From Candidatus Jidaibacter acanthamoeba (GTDB lineage Bacteria > Pseudomonadota > Alphaproteobacteria > Rickettsiales > Midichloriaceae), in assembly GCF_000815465.1 (NCBI RefSeq), contig NZ_JSWE01000223.1, forward strand, positions 1-64,000: a stretch of DNA of 64,000 nucleotides, read 5' to 3'. Each line of letters opens with the position of its first letter. The first letter of the stretch is position 1. Below, piece after piece: positions 29,183 through 37,904 of the stretch. The notes under the pieces are model-generated. The model worked only from the letters and a program-made list of their open reading frames with translations. It ran no database searches and had not been told where the DNA came from. Made by a program: the position numbers and the translations under genes.

Positions 29183-30667
29183 TTAACCGTGTACATACTT
29201 AGATTCTAAATATTCAGTAAAATACCTGGGATTCAAACTTTCACCGGTGGAATTAACAAGCAATTGATCAGAGGAAAATAATTTCCCTTTCGAATGTATA
29301 TTCATTTTTAACCAATCATAAATCGGTTTTAAATCACCCCGTCTAATCTGCTCATTCATTTCGGGGATGACTTTTTTAATTGAGTTCATTAATTGAGCCG
29401 CAGTAACCGCACCTAGCGTATAGCTTGGGAAGTACCCGAAAATCCCGCTATACCAATGCGTATCCTGCAAAACACCTAAAGCATCATGATCAGGGGTTAA
29501 CCCGATAGTTTGCCTAAAGTAATCGTTCCAGGCGGCGGGTAAATCACCAACCTCCAGATCACCACCTATAAGCTGCTTCTCAAGTTCATAGCGCATTATT
29601 ACATGCAGCGGGTAGGTAACTTCATCAGCATCAACTCTAATAAAAGAAGGCTCTACATATTTAACATATTTTGCAATATTATCTTGGCTGAATTTGGTTT
29701 TATCAACCGAAAAATACTTAATCAGCTTAGGGATAAGGTACTCAACAAATTCATCACTTCTTCCGATTTGCATCTCAGTAAGCAGAGACTGGCTTTCATG
29801 AATAGCCATTCCGAGGTTACGCCCGACGGGTTGATAGGCATATTCGAGAGGTAAATTTTTCTCATATAATGCATGTCCGGTTTCATGGATTATGCCTTGT
29901 AAAGCAATAAATGCATCATTTTCGTCATATCTCGTAGTAAGTCTTATATCATGAGGTATCCCTCCGCAAAAAGGGTGAGTGCTGGTATCGAGCCTTCCTT
30001 TATTAAAATCAAAACCGAAATCTTTCATGATCTCTATGCCTAACTGCTGCTGAAGTTCGATCGGGAAGTACCCGCCCAGTTTCGGCTTTTCGCCTTGAGT
30101 ACTTCTTACTTTTTCAATAAATTGGGGTAAAAAGTTTTTAAGTTCGGAAAATATACTATCTATTTCTTCAACTTTTCTATTAGAATCATATTCATTTACT
30201 AATGCCTGATAAGGAGAAACTTTAAAATAATCCGCTTTCACAGCTGCAATCTTACGCACCGCTAATAATAGCTTTGCAAAATAAGGCTTAACTTCAATAA
30301 AAGATTTATTTTTTCGCGCCGAACGCCAAACCATCTCACATTCTTGCCTTAGTGAGGAATATTCTCTCATTAGGCTGTTATCCACGGAAGCATAGTCATC
30401 AAAGATTTTTTTTATCTCAAGCAAATTAGCTTTTTGCCAATCATTTAGTGAGCTCATATCCTCTAAAGCTTCAGTAATTTTTTCATTTATTAGTGAGCTA
30501 CAAATTTTCTCATGAGCAAGTTTTATAAGATAAGATGACTGCTCGATTCTAGCACTCAACGACCCGATAGGCATTATCACTTCTTTATCCCAGCCGAGTA
30601 TGTCTGAAATTTGATTTATAATTGAGATTTCTTTAAAATGATTTTCTAAAAAATTATATGCTTTCAT
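29183..30667 (-). CDS. Thermostable-type metallocarboxypeptidase, M32 family (Taq-like)
   Basis: Cytoplasmic zinc carboxypeptidase that removes C-terminal residues from peptides. The 494-residue protein shows the M32 zinc motif GIIHETGHALYE (HExxH), DIRLTTRYDENDAF upstream of it, ESQSLLTE, and the C-terminal IFGYFPSYTLG and GDLKPIYDWL. Normal length for the family (about 500). Peptide catabolism fits a host-dependent bacterium that uses imported peptides. Convergent with the hypothetical gene; divergent from the kinase at 30778. Confidence 0.93.
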   Translation of the reverse strand: MKAYNFLENHFKEISIINQISDILGWDKEVIMPIGSLSARIEQSSYLIKLAHEKICSSLINEKITEALEDMSSLNDWQKANLLEIKKIFDDYASVDNSLMREYSSLRQECEMVWRSARKNKSFIEVKPYFAKLLLAVRKIAAVKADYFKVSPYQALVNEYDSNRKVEEIDSIFSELKNFLPQFIEKVRSTQGEKPKLGGYFPIELQQQLGIEIMKDFGFDFNKGRLDTSTHPFCGGIPHDIRLTTRYDENDAFIALQGIIHETGHALYEKNLPLEYAYQPVGRNLGMAIHESQSLLTEMQIGRSDEFVEYLIPKLIKYFSVDKTKFSQDNIAKYVKYVEPSFIRVDADEVTYPLHVIMRYELEKQLIGGDLEVGDLPAAWNDYFRQTIGLTPDHDALGVLQDTHWYSGIFGYFPSYTLGAVTAAQLMNSIKKVIPEMNEQIRRGDLKPIYDWLKMNIHSKGKLFSSDQLLVNSTGESLNPRYFTEYLESKYVHG

Positions 30668-30777
30668 GACTTTCGGGGTTGCATTTTATCTAAATTTATT
30701 TCTATATCAGTTAGGTTTACATTGTCCAGTTGTTTGATTTAAGTTAATTGTTGAATTAATAAATTCGGCAAATAGAA

Positions 30778-32067
30778 ATGAAGTTCACCCCTAGTTCATT
30801 ATTCGGAAGATTTTTGTTAATTATCATGCTCCCTATGGTGTTGCTGCAAGTAGTGATCACCATAATATTTTATGAAAGGCATTGGGAGAATGTCACCTCT
30901 CATATGCAAGATGCACTGGTTGGAGAAGTGGAAACAGTTTTAAACACCATAAACAGCACAAAATCAAATAATAAGAAGGCTTTAAATATACTAAGCCCCC
31001 TAGGTTTGGAGGTAAAATTTTTAACTAAGGAAACATTCCTACAAAATAAAAATAAGTTTTCTTCCAAGCAATTTGACCAAGACCTTTCAGAATTTAAAAC
31101 AAAGCTGGAAAAGCTTAAAACCCAACCAAATTATATAAGCTATATTAGCAATAAATCATCAATTGTCATCGGCTATAAAATAAAAGAGAAACACATTGAA
31201 ATAAGTTTTTCAAGCAAGCGGATAAAAAGCCCTACCACTTATATATTTATGCTATGGATGATAGGAGTTGCTTCACTGTTAATTATAATATCCCTCATCT
31301 TTATGCGAAACCAAATAAGATCGATTACTAAACTTGCAGAAGTCGCCGACCAATTCGGCAAAGGACATGATATAGAACTCTTTAAACCCTCAGGTGCTAA
31401 AGAAATCAGAACTGCCGGTAATGCATTTATAAAAATGAAACAAAGAATTGAGAGACAGATAAAATATCGGACTGAACTTCTAGCCCATATTTCACATGAC
31501 TTGAGAACACCGCTTACTCGGTTAAAATTGCAGACTGCTATGCTGGATGATAAGGGAGTAGCTGAAGAAATAAGCCAAGATTTAAATGAAATGGAGCAAA
31601 TGGTCATAAGTTATTTGGATTTTGCCAAAGGTGAGGGTAATGAAGAGGTGGTTGAAACAGAAATAATAGCTTTATTAAATAAAACATTAGCAAAGTTTAA
31701 TGATGCCCGATTGGTTATCAATACTTCCGTTAATATGCAGCACATGCCTCTCCGCCCTAATGCATTCCAACGTGCGATTAATAATATAATTGAGAACGCT
31801 ATTAAATATGCAAAGAGTAAAATAGAAGTAATAGTTTATAAGCTGGATGATAACCTCTATATCACAGTTGACGATGACGGCAAAGGTATAGAAGAGCAGG
31901 ATAGAAAAATGGTTTTCAAACCATTCCAAAAAACCTCTAACAGCAAAGAGGGTTATGGACTTGGGCTTGCAATTGTAAAAAGTGTCGTTCAAGCGCATGG
32001 GGGAAAAATTAAACTTGCTCAAAGTCCTTATAATGGTTTAAGAATTATATTAATATTCCCTATTTAG
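30778..32067 (+). CDS. EnvZ-type sensor histidine kinase (orphan)
   Basis: A 429-residue membrane kinase: helix at about 10-30, a periplasmic domain to about 155, second helix at about 158-176, HAMP domain (RNQIRSITKLAEVADQFGKG), H box LAHISHDLRTPLTRLKLQ (His near 240), N box NNIIENAIKYAKS, G1 VDDDGKGI, G2 GYGLGLAIVKS. The arrangement and H-box sequence are those of the EnvZ/RstB group. No OmpR-type regulator gene lies beside it, although the group normally has one in the same operon. gpmI starts eight bases downstream. Confidence 0.9.
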   Translation: MKFTPSSLFGRFLLIIMLPMVLLQVVITIIFYERHWENVTSHMQDALVGEVETVLNTINSTKSNNKKALNILSPLGLEVKFLTKETFLQNKNKFSSKQFDQDLSEFKTKLEKLKTQPNYISYISNKSSIVIGYKIKEKHIEISFSSKRIKSPTTYIFMLWMIGVASLLIIISLIFMRNQIRSITKLAEVADQFGKGHDIELFKPSGAKEIRTAGNAFIKMKQRIERQIKYRTELLAHISHDLRTPLTRLKLQTAMLDDKGVAEEISQDLNEMEQMVISYLDFAKGEGNEEVVETEIIALLNKTLAKFNDARLVINTSVNMQHMPLRPNAFQRAINNIIENAIKYAKSKIEVIVYKLDDNLYITVDDDGKGIEEQDRKMVFKPFQKTSNSKEGYGLGLAIVKSVVQAHGGKIKLAQSPYNGLRIILIFPI

Positions 32068-32074
32068 TAATTAT

Positions 32075-33583
32075 ATGACTACTCGTATTTTATTAGTTCT
32101 TGACGGTTGGGGTTATAACCCTTCGCCGAAGTATAATGCGATTTTAGGCGCTGATACTCCTAATTACTCATATATATTACAAAATTATCCCCACTCTTTA
32201 ATTGAAACAAGTGGCTTAGATGTCGGCTTACCTGAAGGGCAGATGGGTAACTCCGAGGTAGGTCACATGACTATAGGCAGCGGAAGAGTAATGTTCCAAG
32301 ACTTACCTAAAATAAATCATGCGATTGAATCAAAACAATTAGAAGATAATGAAGCATTAAAGGAGCTGATTGCAACATTAAAAGAAAACGGTGGAACCTG
32401 CCACATAATCGGGCTTATATCTGACGGCGGAGTGCATTCGCATATTGATCATATAGTCGCTCTCAACAAAATACTCCGGAAACATAATATTAAAGTTTTA
32501 ATCCATGCAATTACTGATGGTAGGGATACCCCTCCGAAATGCGCACAAGGTTATATAAATTTCATTACTCAAGCAGGGTTAGAAATTGCAAGTATAAGCG
32601 GAAGGTTCTATGCAATGGATAGAGATAAAAGATGGGATAGGATTGAACTTAGTTATAATGCTATAATTAAGGCACAAGCACCAAAATTTAATACTCCGCA
32701 GGAAGTTATTGAGCAAAGCTATACTCAGGATATATCCGATGAATTCATCATCCCCCACGTAGAAAACAACTACCAAGGGATAAAAGAAAATGATGCTATA
32801 CTGATGGCAAACTTCCGTGCTGATAGAGTTAGACAAATTTTAACCGCATTAGTAGAAGAAGATTTTAAAGATTTTCCTCGTGGAAATAAAGTAAAACTAG
32901 CATCAGTAGTAGGAATGACTGAATATTCAGAGGAGCTAAACCGATATTTAAGCACTCTTTTTCCTGCTGAAAATATTACTTATACTTTAGGAGAAGTGAT
33001 CTCAAAGCATGGAATGCGGCAACTAAGGATAGCGGAAACCGAGAAATATGCCCATGTTACATTTTTTTTAAGCGGCGGAAGAGAAGAGCCATTTGAAGGT
33101 GAAGAAAGAATTTTAGTTCCCTCTCCGAAAGTTAAAACTTATGATTTAGCGCCTCAAATGTCAGTATATGATGTAACTGATAAATTAATTGAGGCTATCA
33201 AAAGCAGATCTTACAACTTAATTTGCGTTAATTTTGCTAATGCTGATATGGTAGGTCATTCCGGTAATATTGAAGCTACAGTAAAAGCTATAGAAGCTAT
33301 TGATGATTGCCTAGGTAAAATCCTAATCGTTATTCAAGAAACCGATTCGGAAATGTTAATTACAGCTGACCACGGTAACGCGGAATTAATGAAGAACCCG
33401 GATACCCTTGAACCGTTTACTTCTCATACTTTATTTAAAGTACCTTTAATTTACATCGGGGAAAAGAATATAAAGTTAAAAGACGGAGCATTATCTGATA
33501 TAGCGCCTACGCTTTTGGAGTTGATTGACATAAGAAAACCTAAAGAAATGACCGGGAATTCTTTAATCACATTCTTTCCGTAA
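32075..33583 (+). CDS. gpmI: Phosphoglycerate mutase, 2,3-bisphosphoglycerate-independent
   Basis: Interconverts 3- and 2-phosphoglycerate with two Mn ions. The 502-residue protein has the catalytic serine motif GQMGNSEVGHMTIGSGR (near 55-71), TDGRDTPP, GRFYAMDRDKRWDR, NFRADRVRQI and the alkaline-phosphatase-type metal motifs NFANADMVGHSGN and TADHGNAE. Full length. Together with pgi it shows at least part of glycolysis/gluconeogenesis. Eight bases after the EnvZ-like kinase gene. Confidence 0.97.
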   Translation: MTTRILLVLDGWGYNPSPKYNAILGADTPNYSYILQNYPHSLIETSGLDVGLPEGQMGNSEVGHMTIGSGRVMFQDLPKINHAIESKQLEDNEALKELIATLKENGGTCHIIGLISDGGVHSHIDHIVALNKILRKHNIKVLIHAITDGRDTPPKCAQGYINFITQAGLEIASISGRFYAMDRDKRWDRIELSYNAIIKAQAPKFNTPQEVIEQSYTQDISDEFIIPHVENNYQGIKENDAILMANFRADRVRQILTALVEEDFKDFPRGNKVKLASVVGMTEYSEELNRYLSTLFPAENITYTLGEVISKHGMRQLRIAETEKYAHVTFFLSGGREEPFEGEERILVPSPKVKTYDLAPQMSVYDVTDKLIEAIKSRSYNLICVNFANADMVGHSGNIEATVKAIEAIDDCLGKILIVIQETDSEMLITADHGNAELMKNPDTLEPFTSHTLFKVPLIYIGEKNIKLKDGALSDIAPTLLELIDIRKPKEMTGNSLITFFP

Positions 33584-33624
33584 GTTATTTCAATATGTCA
33601 TTGCTCGCTTGAGATTTTAGTTAA

Positions 33625-34827
33625 TTACTTTAATAACTTATAAACTAATTGCTTCATCCCTTCCACAGCCGGTTGCCCGAAAGGATTTATATTATTCATC
33701 AGCCCTAAAACTATAGTTTCAATCATTGAGAACATCATCAAGGCTCCTAAACTTTTAGCAGAATCATCTAACATGGTGATTTGACGGGTAGGTATCTTAT
33801 GTTCTGATAAAATATCCACAAACGCTTTATACTGAGCTAAAATCAAATCTTCTATAGTTTTATTAAATATCCCTTGAAACTCTACCGCCGGCAAATTAGG
33901 CGCTTTATATATCGCGAAGTTATAAAGAGAGAAAAATTTATCTTTAGAACCATCAAGGTATAGTTGCAGCTGGCTATGCTGATCTTCAGGGCCATGCGCG
34001 CACATCGGGGTAATTCCGAAGCCCTCTTTACCCAAGCTTTCAGCAATTATTTGCTTGTTCCATTCCAAAAAATTATGTAAAGACTTCGCATATGACATAT
34101 TAATATGTATGCTATACTTATTTTCAACCATGTTAGTTAAAAAAGGCATCCCCTTAGCTATTAAGCTTTCCTCTCTGTTATAAAGAAAATCTCTAAGCAC
34201 CTCTTCTCCCCCCTCACAAAATGCATGAGCATCTTGATTCATAAGCATTAAAGGTAGCAGGTTAATATTGGTAAACGAGGCAAACCTCCCGCCGATCTCT
34301 TCGTGTGGAAGAATAGTGCTGCCTAAATTTATAGCAATTTCTTTTAAGGTGCTATCCTTGAACCCAGTAATAAATATAAAATGTTTATTGATATTTTTTA
34401 TCCCCTGCTGTTCAAAAATTTTGATTAATGTAAGGCATAGAGAGATTGTCTCAAGTGTTTCGCCGGATTTACTGATAATTAAAAATTTCGTTTGCTTAAG
34501 CTCAATCCTTTTAATAAATGACTGAAAATAAATCGGGTCTAAAGTATCCAGGTATTCTATATTTAAATCTGCATTTCGGTTAAATAAAGCAAAAGTTTTA
34601 GGGTTTAATATAGCCCCACCCATCCCGACCATTACTACTGTACGGCAATCTTCCTTGATTTGCCTTGCAATAGGCTCCAGCAAATTAGTTAAATTATAAT
34701 AATAGCTTGAATTAAAGCTAAACAGCTTATAATCGGGAGCGCTATTATCTTTTATATAATGTAATACTTTTAAGAATTCTTCTCCTCTTTGAAAGCATTC
34801 CATATTGCTGCTAAGCTTTATATTCAT
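33625..34827 (-). CDS. pgi: Glucose-6-phosphate isomerase
   Basis: Interconverts glucose-6-phosphate and fructose-6-phosphate. The 400-residue protein has two SIS-type sugar isomerase domains: VVMVGMGGAILNPKTF, LIISKSGETLETISL, HEEIGGRFASFTNINLLPLM and the C-terminal INPFGQPAVEGMKQLVYKLL. It is shorter than the 550-residue enzyme of E. coli and matches the compact type found in some alphaproteobacteria and Gram-positives. It supplies fructose-6-phosphate to GlmS (44439). Glycolytic pgi is missing in Rickettsia, so its presence separates this organism from that genus. Confidence 0.92.
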   Translation of the reverse strand: MNIKLSSNMECFQRGEEFLKVLHYIKDNSAPDYKLFSFNSSYYYNLTNLLEPIARQIKEDCRTVVMVGMGGAILNPKTFALFNRNADLNIEYLDTLDPIYFQSFIKRIELKQTKFLIISKSGETLETISLCLTLIKIFEQQGIKNINKHFIFITGFKDSTLKEIAINLGSTILPHEEIGGRFASFTNINLLPLMLMNQDAHAFCEGGEEVLRDFLYNREESLIAKGMPFLTNMVENKYSIHINMSYAKSLHNFLEWNKQIIAESLGKEGFGITPMCAHGPEDQHSQLQLYLDGSKDKFFSLYNFAIYKAPNLPAVEFQGIFNKTIEDLILAQYKAFVDILSEHKIPTRQITMLDDSAKSLGALMMFSMIETIVLGLMNNINPFGQPAVEGMKQLVYKLLK

Positions 34828-34862
34828 ATGTCCTTAACTATCTTTTTCGTTTGTAATTTATA

Positions 34863-36062
34863 TCAATATTCTAAAGGGTCAAAGAGCTTTTTATATTGCT
34901 CAATAGCATATCTATCCGTCATGCCTGCTATATAATCTATTATAATCTCAGCTTTCTTTTGTTCATCACAATCAACCAGCTTCTCATACCAATCGGTCGG
35001 CATACAATTCGGATTTTTCATTAGGGTTTCAAATAAATTTTTCACCACATGAAAAGCTTTTACTTTAGTACGATTAACTTTATAATGACGGTAAATCCTT
35101 TCGAACAGAAATGCTTTTATTTTATCCTTTATCACTTCCATATCTTTTGAAAAAGCCGCAATCGGTTCATGCATGTTTCTAATATCCTCAGCTGAGTGAA
35201 TGTTGTAAAAAGATATTCTTCTTTTAATCTCGGCAACTAAATCGGTAACCATTTGTTTTTTCAATCTTCTTAGTGCTTCACTTATCATCTTTGAAACAAA
35301 GAGGTTCGGGTAAGTAGATTCAAGCATAGTAAATATTTCACCCAATAGGTCTAAAGATTTAAGATCCGAAATGGTAATAAACCCTGCCCTATATCCGTCA
35401 TCAATGTCATGATTTATATAAGCGATATCATCGGCAAGCGATGCAACCTGTGCTTCAAGTGAAGCAAAAGTTTCAAGTTTCAGATCAAATACTTTAGTTA
35501 TGTCAGTATATATATTACTCAGTTTTTTAGGCTTACTGTATTTCCCGGTTAACGGACCGTTATGCTTGGCAATTCCTTCTAAAGTTTCCCAGGTTAAATT
35601 TAAACCATCAAATTCTGCATATCTTTGTTCAAGATAGGCTAGAATTTTTAAGGTTTGAGCATTATGGTCAAATCCACCGAATTCTTTTGCTACTTCCTGC
35701 AAGGCATCTTCACCTGCATGCCCGAAGGGTGGGTGGCCTAAATCATGAGCTAAAGCTATGCACTCGGTTAAATCTTCATTTAAGTTCAGCTCATATGCAA
35801 TAGCTTTTGCAATTTGAGCGACTTCTAAGCTATGGGTTAATCGAGTTCTATAGTGGTCTCCCGCATAATTTATAAATACTTGAGTCTTGTACTCAAGCCT
35901 TCTGAAAGATATGGAATTTATTATACGGTTTCGGTCATTTTGGTATGGTAAAAGATATCCTTCATAGCTTTCTTTATGCCGTCTTCCCTGGCTATGCGCA
36001 ATATCAACGGCATAACTTGCCAATCGTAAATTCTTCATATTATTGCTGTTTATCTGCTCCAT
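34863..36062 (-). CDS. dgt: dGTPase-like HD-domain triphosphohydrolase
   Basis: Hydrolyses dGTP (or other dNTPs) to nucleoside and triphosphate. The 399-residue protein has the N-terminal DRNRIINSISFRRLEYKTQV, then HD-domain metal ligands in TRLTHSLEVAQIA, LAHDLGHPPFGHAGEDAL and LADDIAYINHDIDDG. This is the shorter, alphaproteobacterial type of dGTPase-like protein. An ATG at 36062 starts the gene; mraZ lies divergently 105 bases away. Confidence 0.93.
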   Translation of the reverse strand: MEQINSNNMKNLRLASYAVDIAHSQGRRHKESYEGYLLPYQNDRNRIINSISFRRLEYKTQVFINYAGDHYRTRLTHSLEVAQIAKAIAYELNLNEDLTECIALAHDLGHPPFGHAGEDALQEVAKEFGGFDHNAQTLKILAYLEQRYAEFDGLNLTWETLEGIAKHNGPLTGKYSKPKKLSNIYTDITKVFDLKLETFASLEAQVASLADDIAYINHDIDDGYRAGFITISDLKSLDLLGEIFTMLESTYPNLFVSKMISEALRRLKKQMVTDLVAEIKRRISFYNIHSAEDIRNMHEPIAAFSKDMEVIKDKIKAFLFERIYRHYKVNRTKVKAFHVVKNLFETLMKNPNCMPTDWYEKLVDCDEQKKAEIIIDYIAGMTDRYAIEQYKKLFDPLEY

Positions 36063-36167
36063 CGCTTATCCGTATATACTCATTTCTTTCCCATTATACC
36101 CCATTTACTCCCAAAAAACACTATTATTCAATACAAAATTGTGTAATACTATTAATAAACACTAGTC

Positions 36168-36635
36168 ATGCATAATATGGGAATTTTTATTTCTACTTAT
36201 GTAAATAAGTTAGATGATAAGAACCGCCTTTCAGTTCCGGCTCCCTTCAGGAGCATAATTGAGACTGAGGGAAGTATGATTGTTTACGGGTATTGCTCAT
36301 TTGTTAATAATGCTATTGAAGTTTGTACGGAAAAAAGAATGCGGGAGTTACAGGGATACATAGAAGATTTAGATATCTTTTCACTAGAGCGCGATGCGTT
36401 GGAAACTGCAATTTTAGGTGGTGCAGAGCTGCTTAACATTGATAGTAAAGGACGTATTGTTCTACCTGAGCGTTTAATTAAATTCGGCAATATAAAAAAT
36501 GAAGCAGCTTTTGTAGGTAAGGGAAAAACATTTGAAATATGGCCGATTGAGGAATTTCTGGAGCATTCTAAAAAGTCAAGAGATTACGCTATCTCCAAAA
36601 AAATAACTTTAAAGCAAAAAAGAGGGGTGGAATAA
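36168..36635 (+). CDS. mraZ: MraZ transcriptional regulator
   Basis: Two AbrB-like SpoVT domains: MGIFISTYVNKLDDKNRLSVPAPFR and, near residues 80-105, GAELLNIDSKGRIVLPERLIKF. MraZ represses the dcw operon from repeats near its own promoter in other bacteria; I could not identify such repeats here. The start could also be the ATG three codons later (36177). First gene of a dcw cluster; the rsmH start follows the stop immediately. Confidence 0.95.
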   Translation: MHNMGIFISTYVNKLDDKNRLSVPAPFRSIIETEGSMIVYGYCSFVNNAIEVCTEKRMRELQGYIEDLDIFSLERDALETAILGGAELLNIDSKGRIVLPERLIKFGNIKNEAAFVGKGKTFEIWPIEEFLEHSKKSRDYAISKKITLKQKRGVE

Positions 36636-37592
36636 ATGCAGATTATAAACTCCTCAGAAACTTCAAAGCCTCATAAACCCGTATTGATAAAAGAGGTATT
36701 AGAAGCCCTTTCCCCTCAGGATGAAGGTATATATATCGATGCAACATTCGGAGCCGGCGGGTATACTAAAGAAATTTTAACTAATGCCGGCTGCAAGGTA
36801 CATGGTATTGATAGAGATAGCAGTGTAGCAAAATTTGCAGATGATTTATCCAAGCAGTTTGAAGGACGTTTTAAATTTATAAACGGGGAATTCGGTAGTT
36901 TAGAAAATATTATACTCGACAATAATTTAGATAGAATTGACGGTATAGTGTTTGATATCGGAGTTTCTTCCATGCAACTGGATCAAGGCGAGCGAGGCTT
37001 CTCTTTTGCTAAAAATGCACCGCTTGATATGAGGATGGATCAAAATAGCGGCGGCATTACTGCTTACGACATAGTGAACAGCACTTCGGAACAGGATCTT
37101 GCTGATATAATTTTTAAATTCGGCGGTGAGAGAAAATCAAGAAAAATAGCTTATCTGATTAATAAAGCCCGCAGTATAAAACCTATCGAAACAACTTGTG
37201 AGCTGGCAGAGATAATTGCTCGCGGAAACGGTAGGTATGGCCATTCCATCCACCCTGCAACTAAAGCTTTTCAGGCATTAAGGATTGTTGTTAATGACGA
37301 ACTTACTCAATTGGAAAATGCATTAATTGCTGCTGCTAAGTATATAGCTTTGGGTGGAAAAATATTAGTTATCACTTTCCATTCATTAGAAGATAAAATA
37401 GTTAAAGAATATTTTAATGAGTTATGTGGAAAACGTATTAATACCAATCGCCATCTACCTCAGATTGAATTTTATAACGAACCGAACTTCGAATTTGTAT
37501 TTAAAGGAGCTTTAACCCCATCAAACGAAGAAGTATCAGGCAACCCCCGAGCCAGATCGGCCAAACTTAGAGCAATAAGGAGGATAAAATGA
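36636..37592 (+). CDS. rsmH: 16S rRNA (cytosine(1402)-N4)-methyltransferase
   Basis: SAM-dependent methylation of C1402 in the ribosomal P site. The 318-residue protein has HKPVLIKEVLEAL, YIDATFGAGGYTKEIL, VFDIGVSSMQLDQGERGFSF, PLDMRMDQ, HPATKAFQALRI and HSLEDKIVKEYF, all signatures of RsmH/MraW. No gap to mraZ; four-base overlap with the ftsL-like gene (37589-37592). Confidence 0.97.
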   Translation: MQIINSSETSKPHKPVLIKEVLEALSPQDEGIYIDATFGAGGYTKEILTNAGCKVHGIDRDSSVAKFADDLSKQFEGRFKFINGEFGSLENIILDNNLDRIDGIVFDIGVSSMQLDQGERGFSFAKNAPLDMRMDQNSGGITAYDIVNSTSEQDLADIIFKFGGERKSRKIAYLINKARSIKPIETTCELAEIIARGNGRYGHSIHPATKAFQALRIVVNDELTQLENALIAAAKYIALGGKILVITFHSLEDKIVKEYFNELCGKRINTNRHLPQIEFYNEPNFEFVFKGALTPSNEEVSGNPRARSAKLRAIRRIK

Positions 37593-37903
37593 TTAACGCC
37601 TTATTTAAGCCTTCAAGTTTGATCGGAATTCTAGCACTGATTTTAAGTTCAATATTGCTATTTGAAATTAAATATAGCGTACAAAAAATACGCAAAGAAC
37701 TAAATTCAGTCGACAATGAAATAATTAAGACGAAAGAAGATATACATATTTTAAAAGCTGAATTATCCTATATTACTAAGCCGGAAAGTTTAGCTAAGCT
37801 TTCCAAAAAAAATTTAAACTTAGTATCCATAGATCCGACGAGGATTAAAAGTGTGCATTTAGGGGAAATAAACAAACTTTTTTTGGAAGAGGGGACGGAA
37901 TAA
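37589..37903 (+). CDS. ftsL: FtsL-like cell-division protein
   Basis: A 104-residue bitopic protein: short cytoplasmic N-terminus, one membrane helix (about residues 10-28, SSLIGILALILSSILLFEI), then a coiled coil (SVQKIRKELNSVDNEIIKTKEDIHILKAEL cut across several heptads) and PESLAKLSKKNLNL. FtsL sequences diverge fast; the call rests on topology and on its place between rsmH and ftsI, where FtsL always lies. It would bridge FtsQ/FtsB and FtsW/I at the septum. Confidence 0.8.
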   Translation: MINALFKPSSLIGILALILSSILLFEIKYSVQKIRKELNSVDNEIIKTKEDIHILKAELSYITKPESLAKLSKKNLNLVSIDPTRIKSVHLGEINKLFLEEGTE

Positions 37904-37904
37904 A

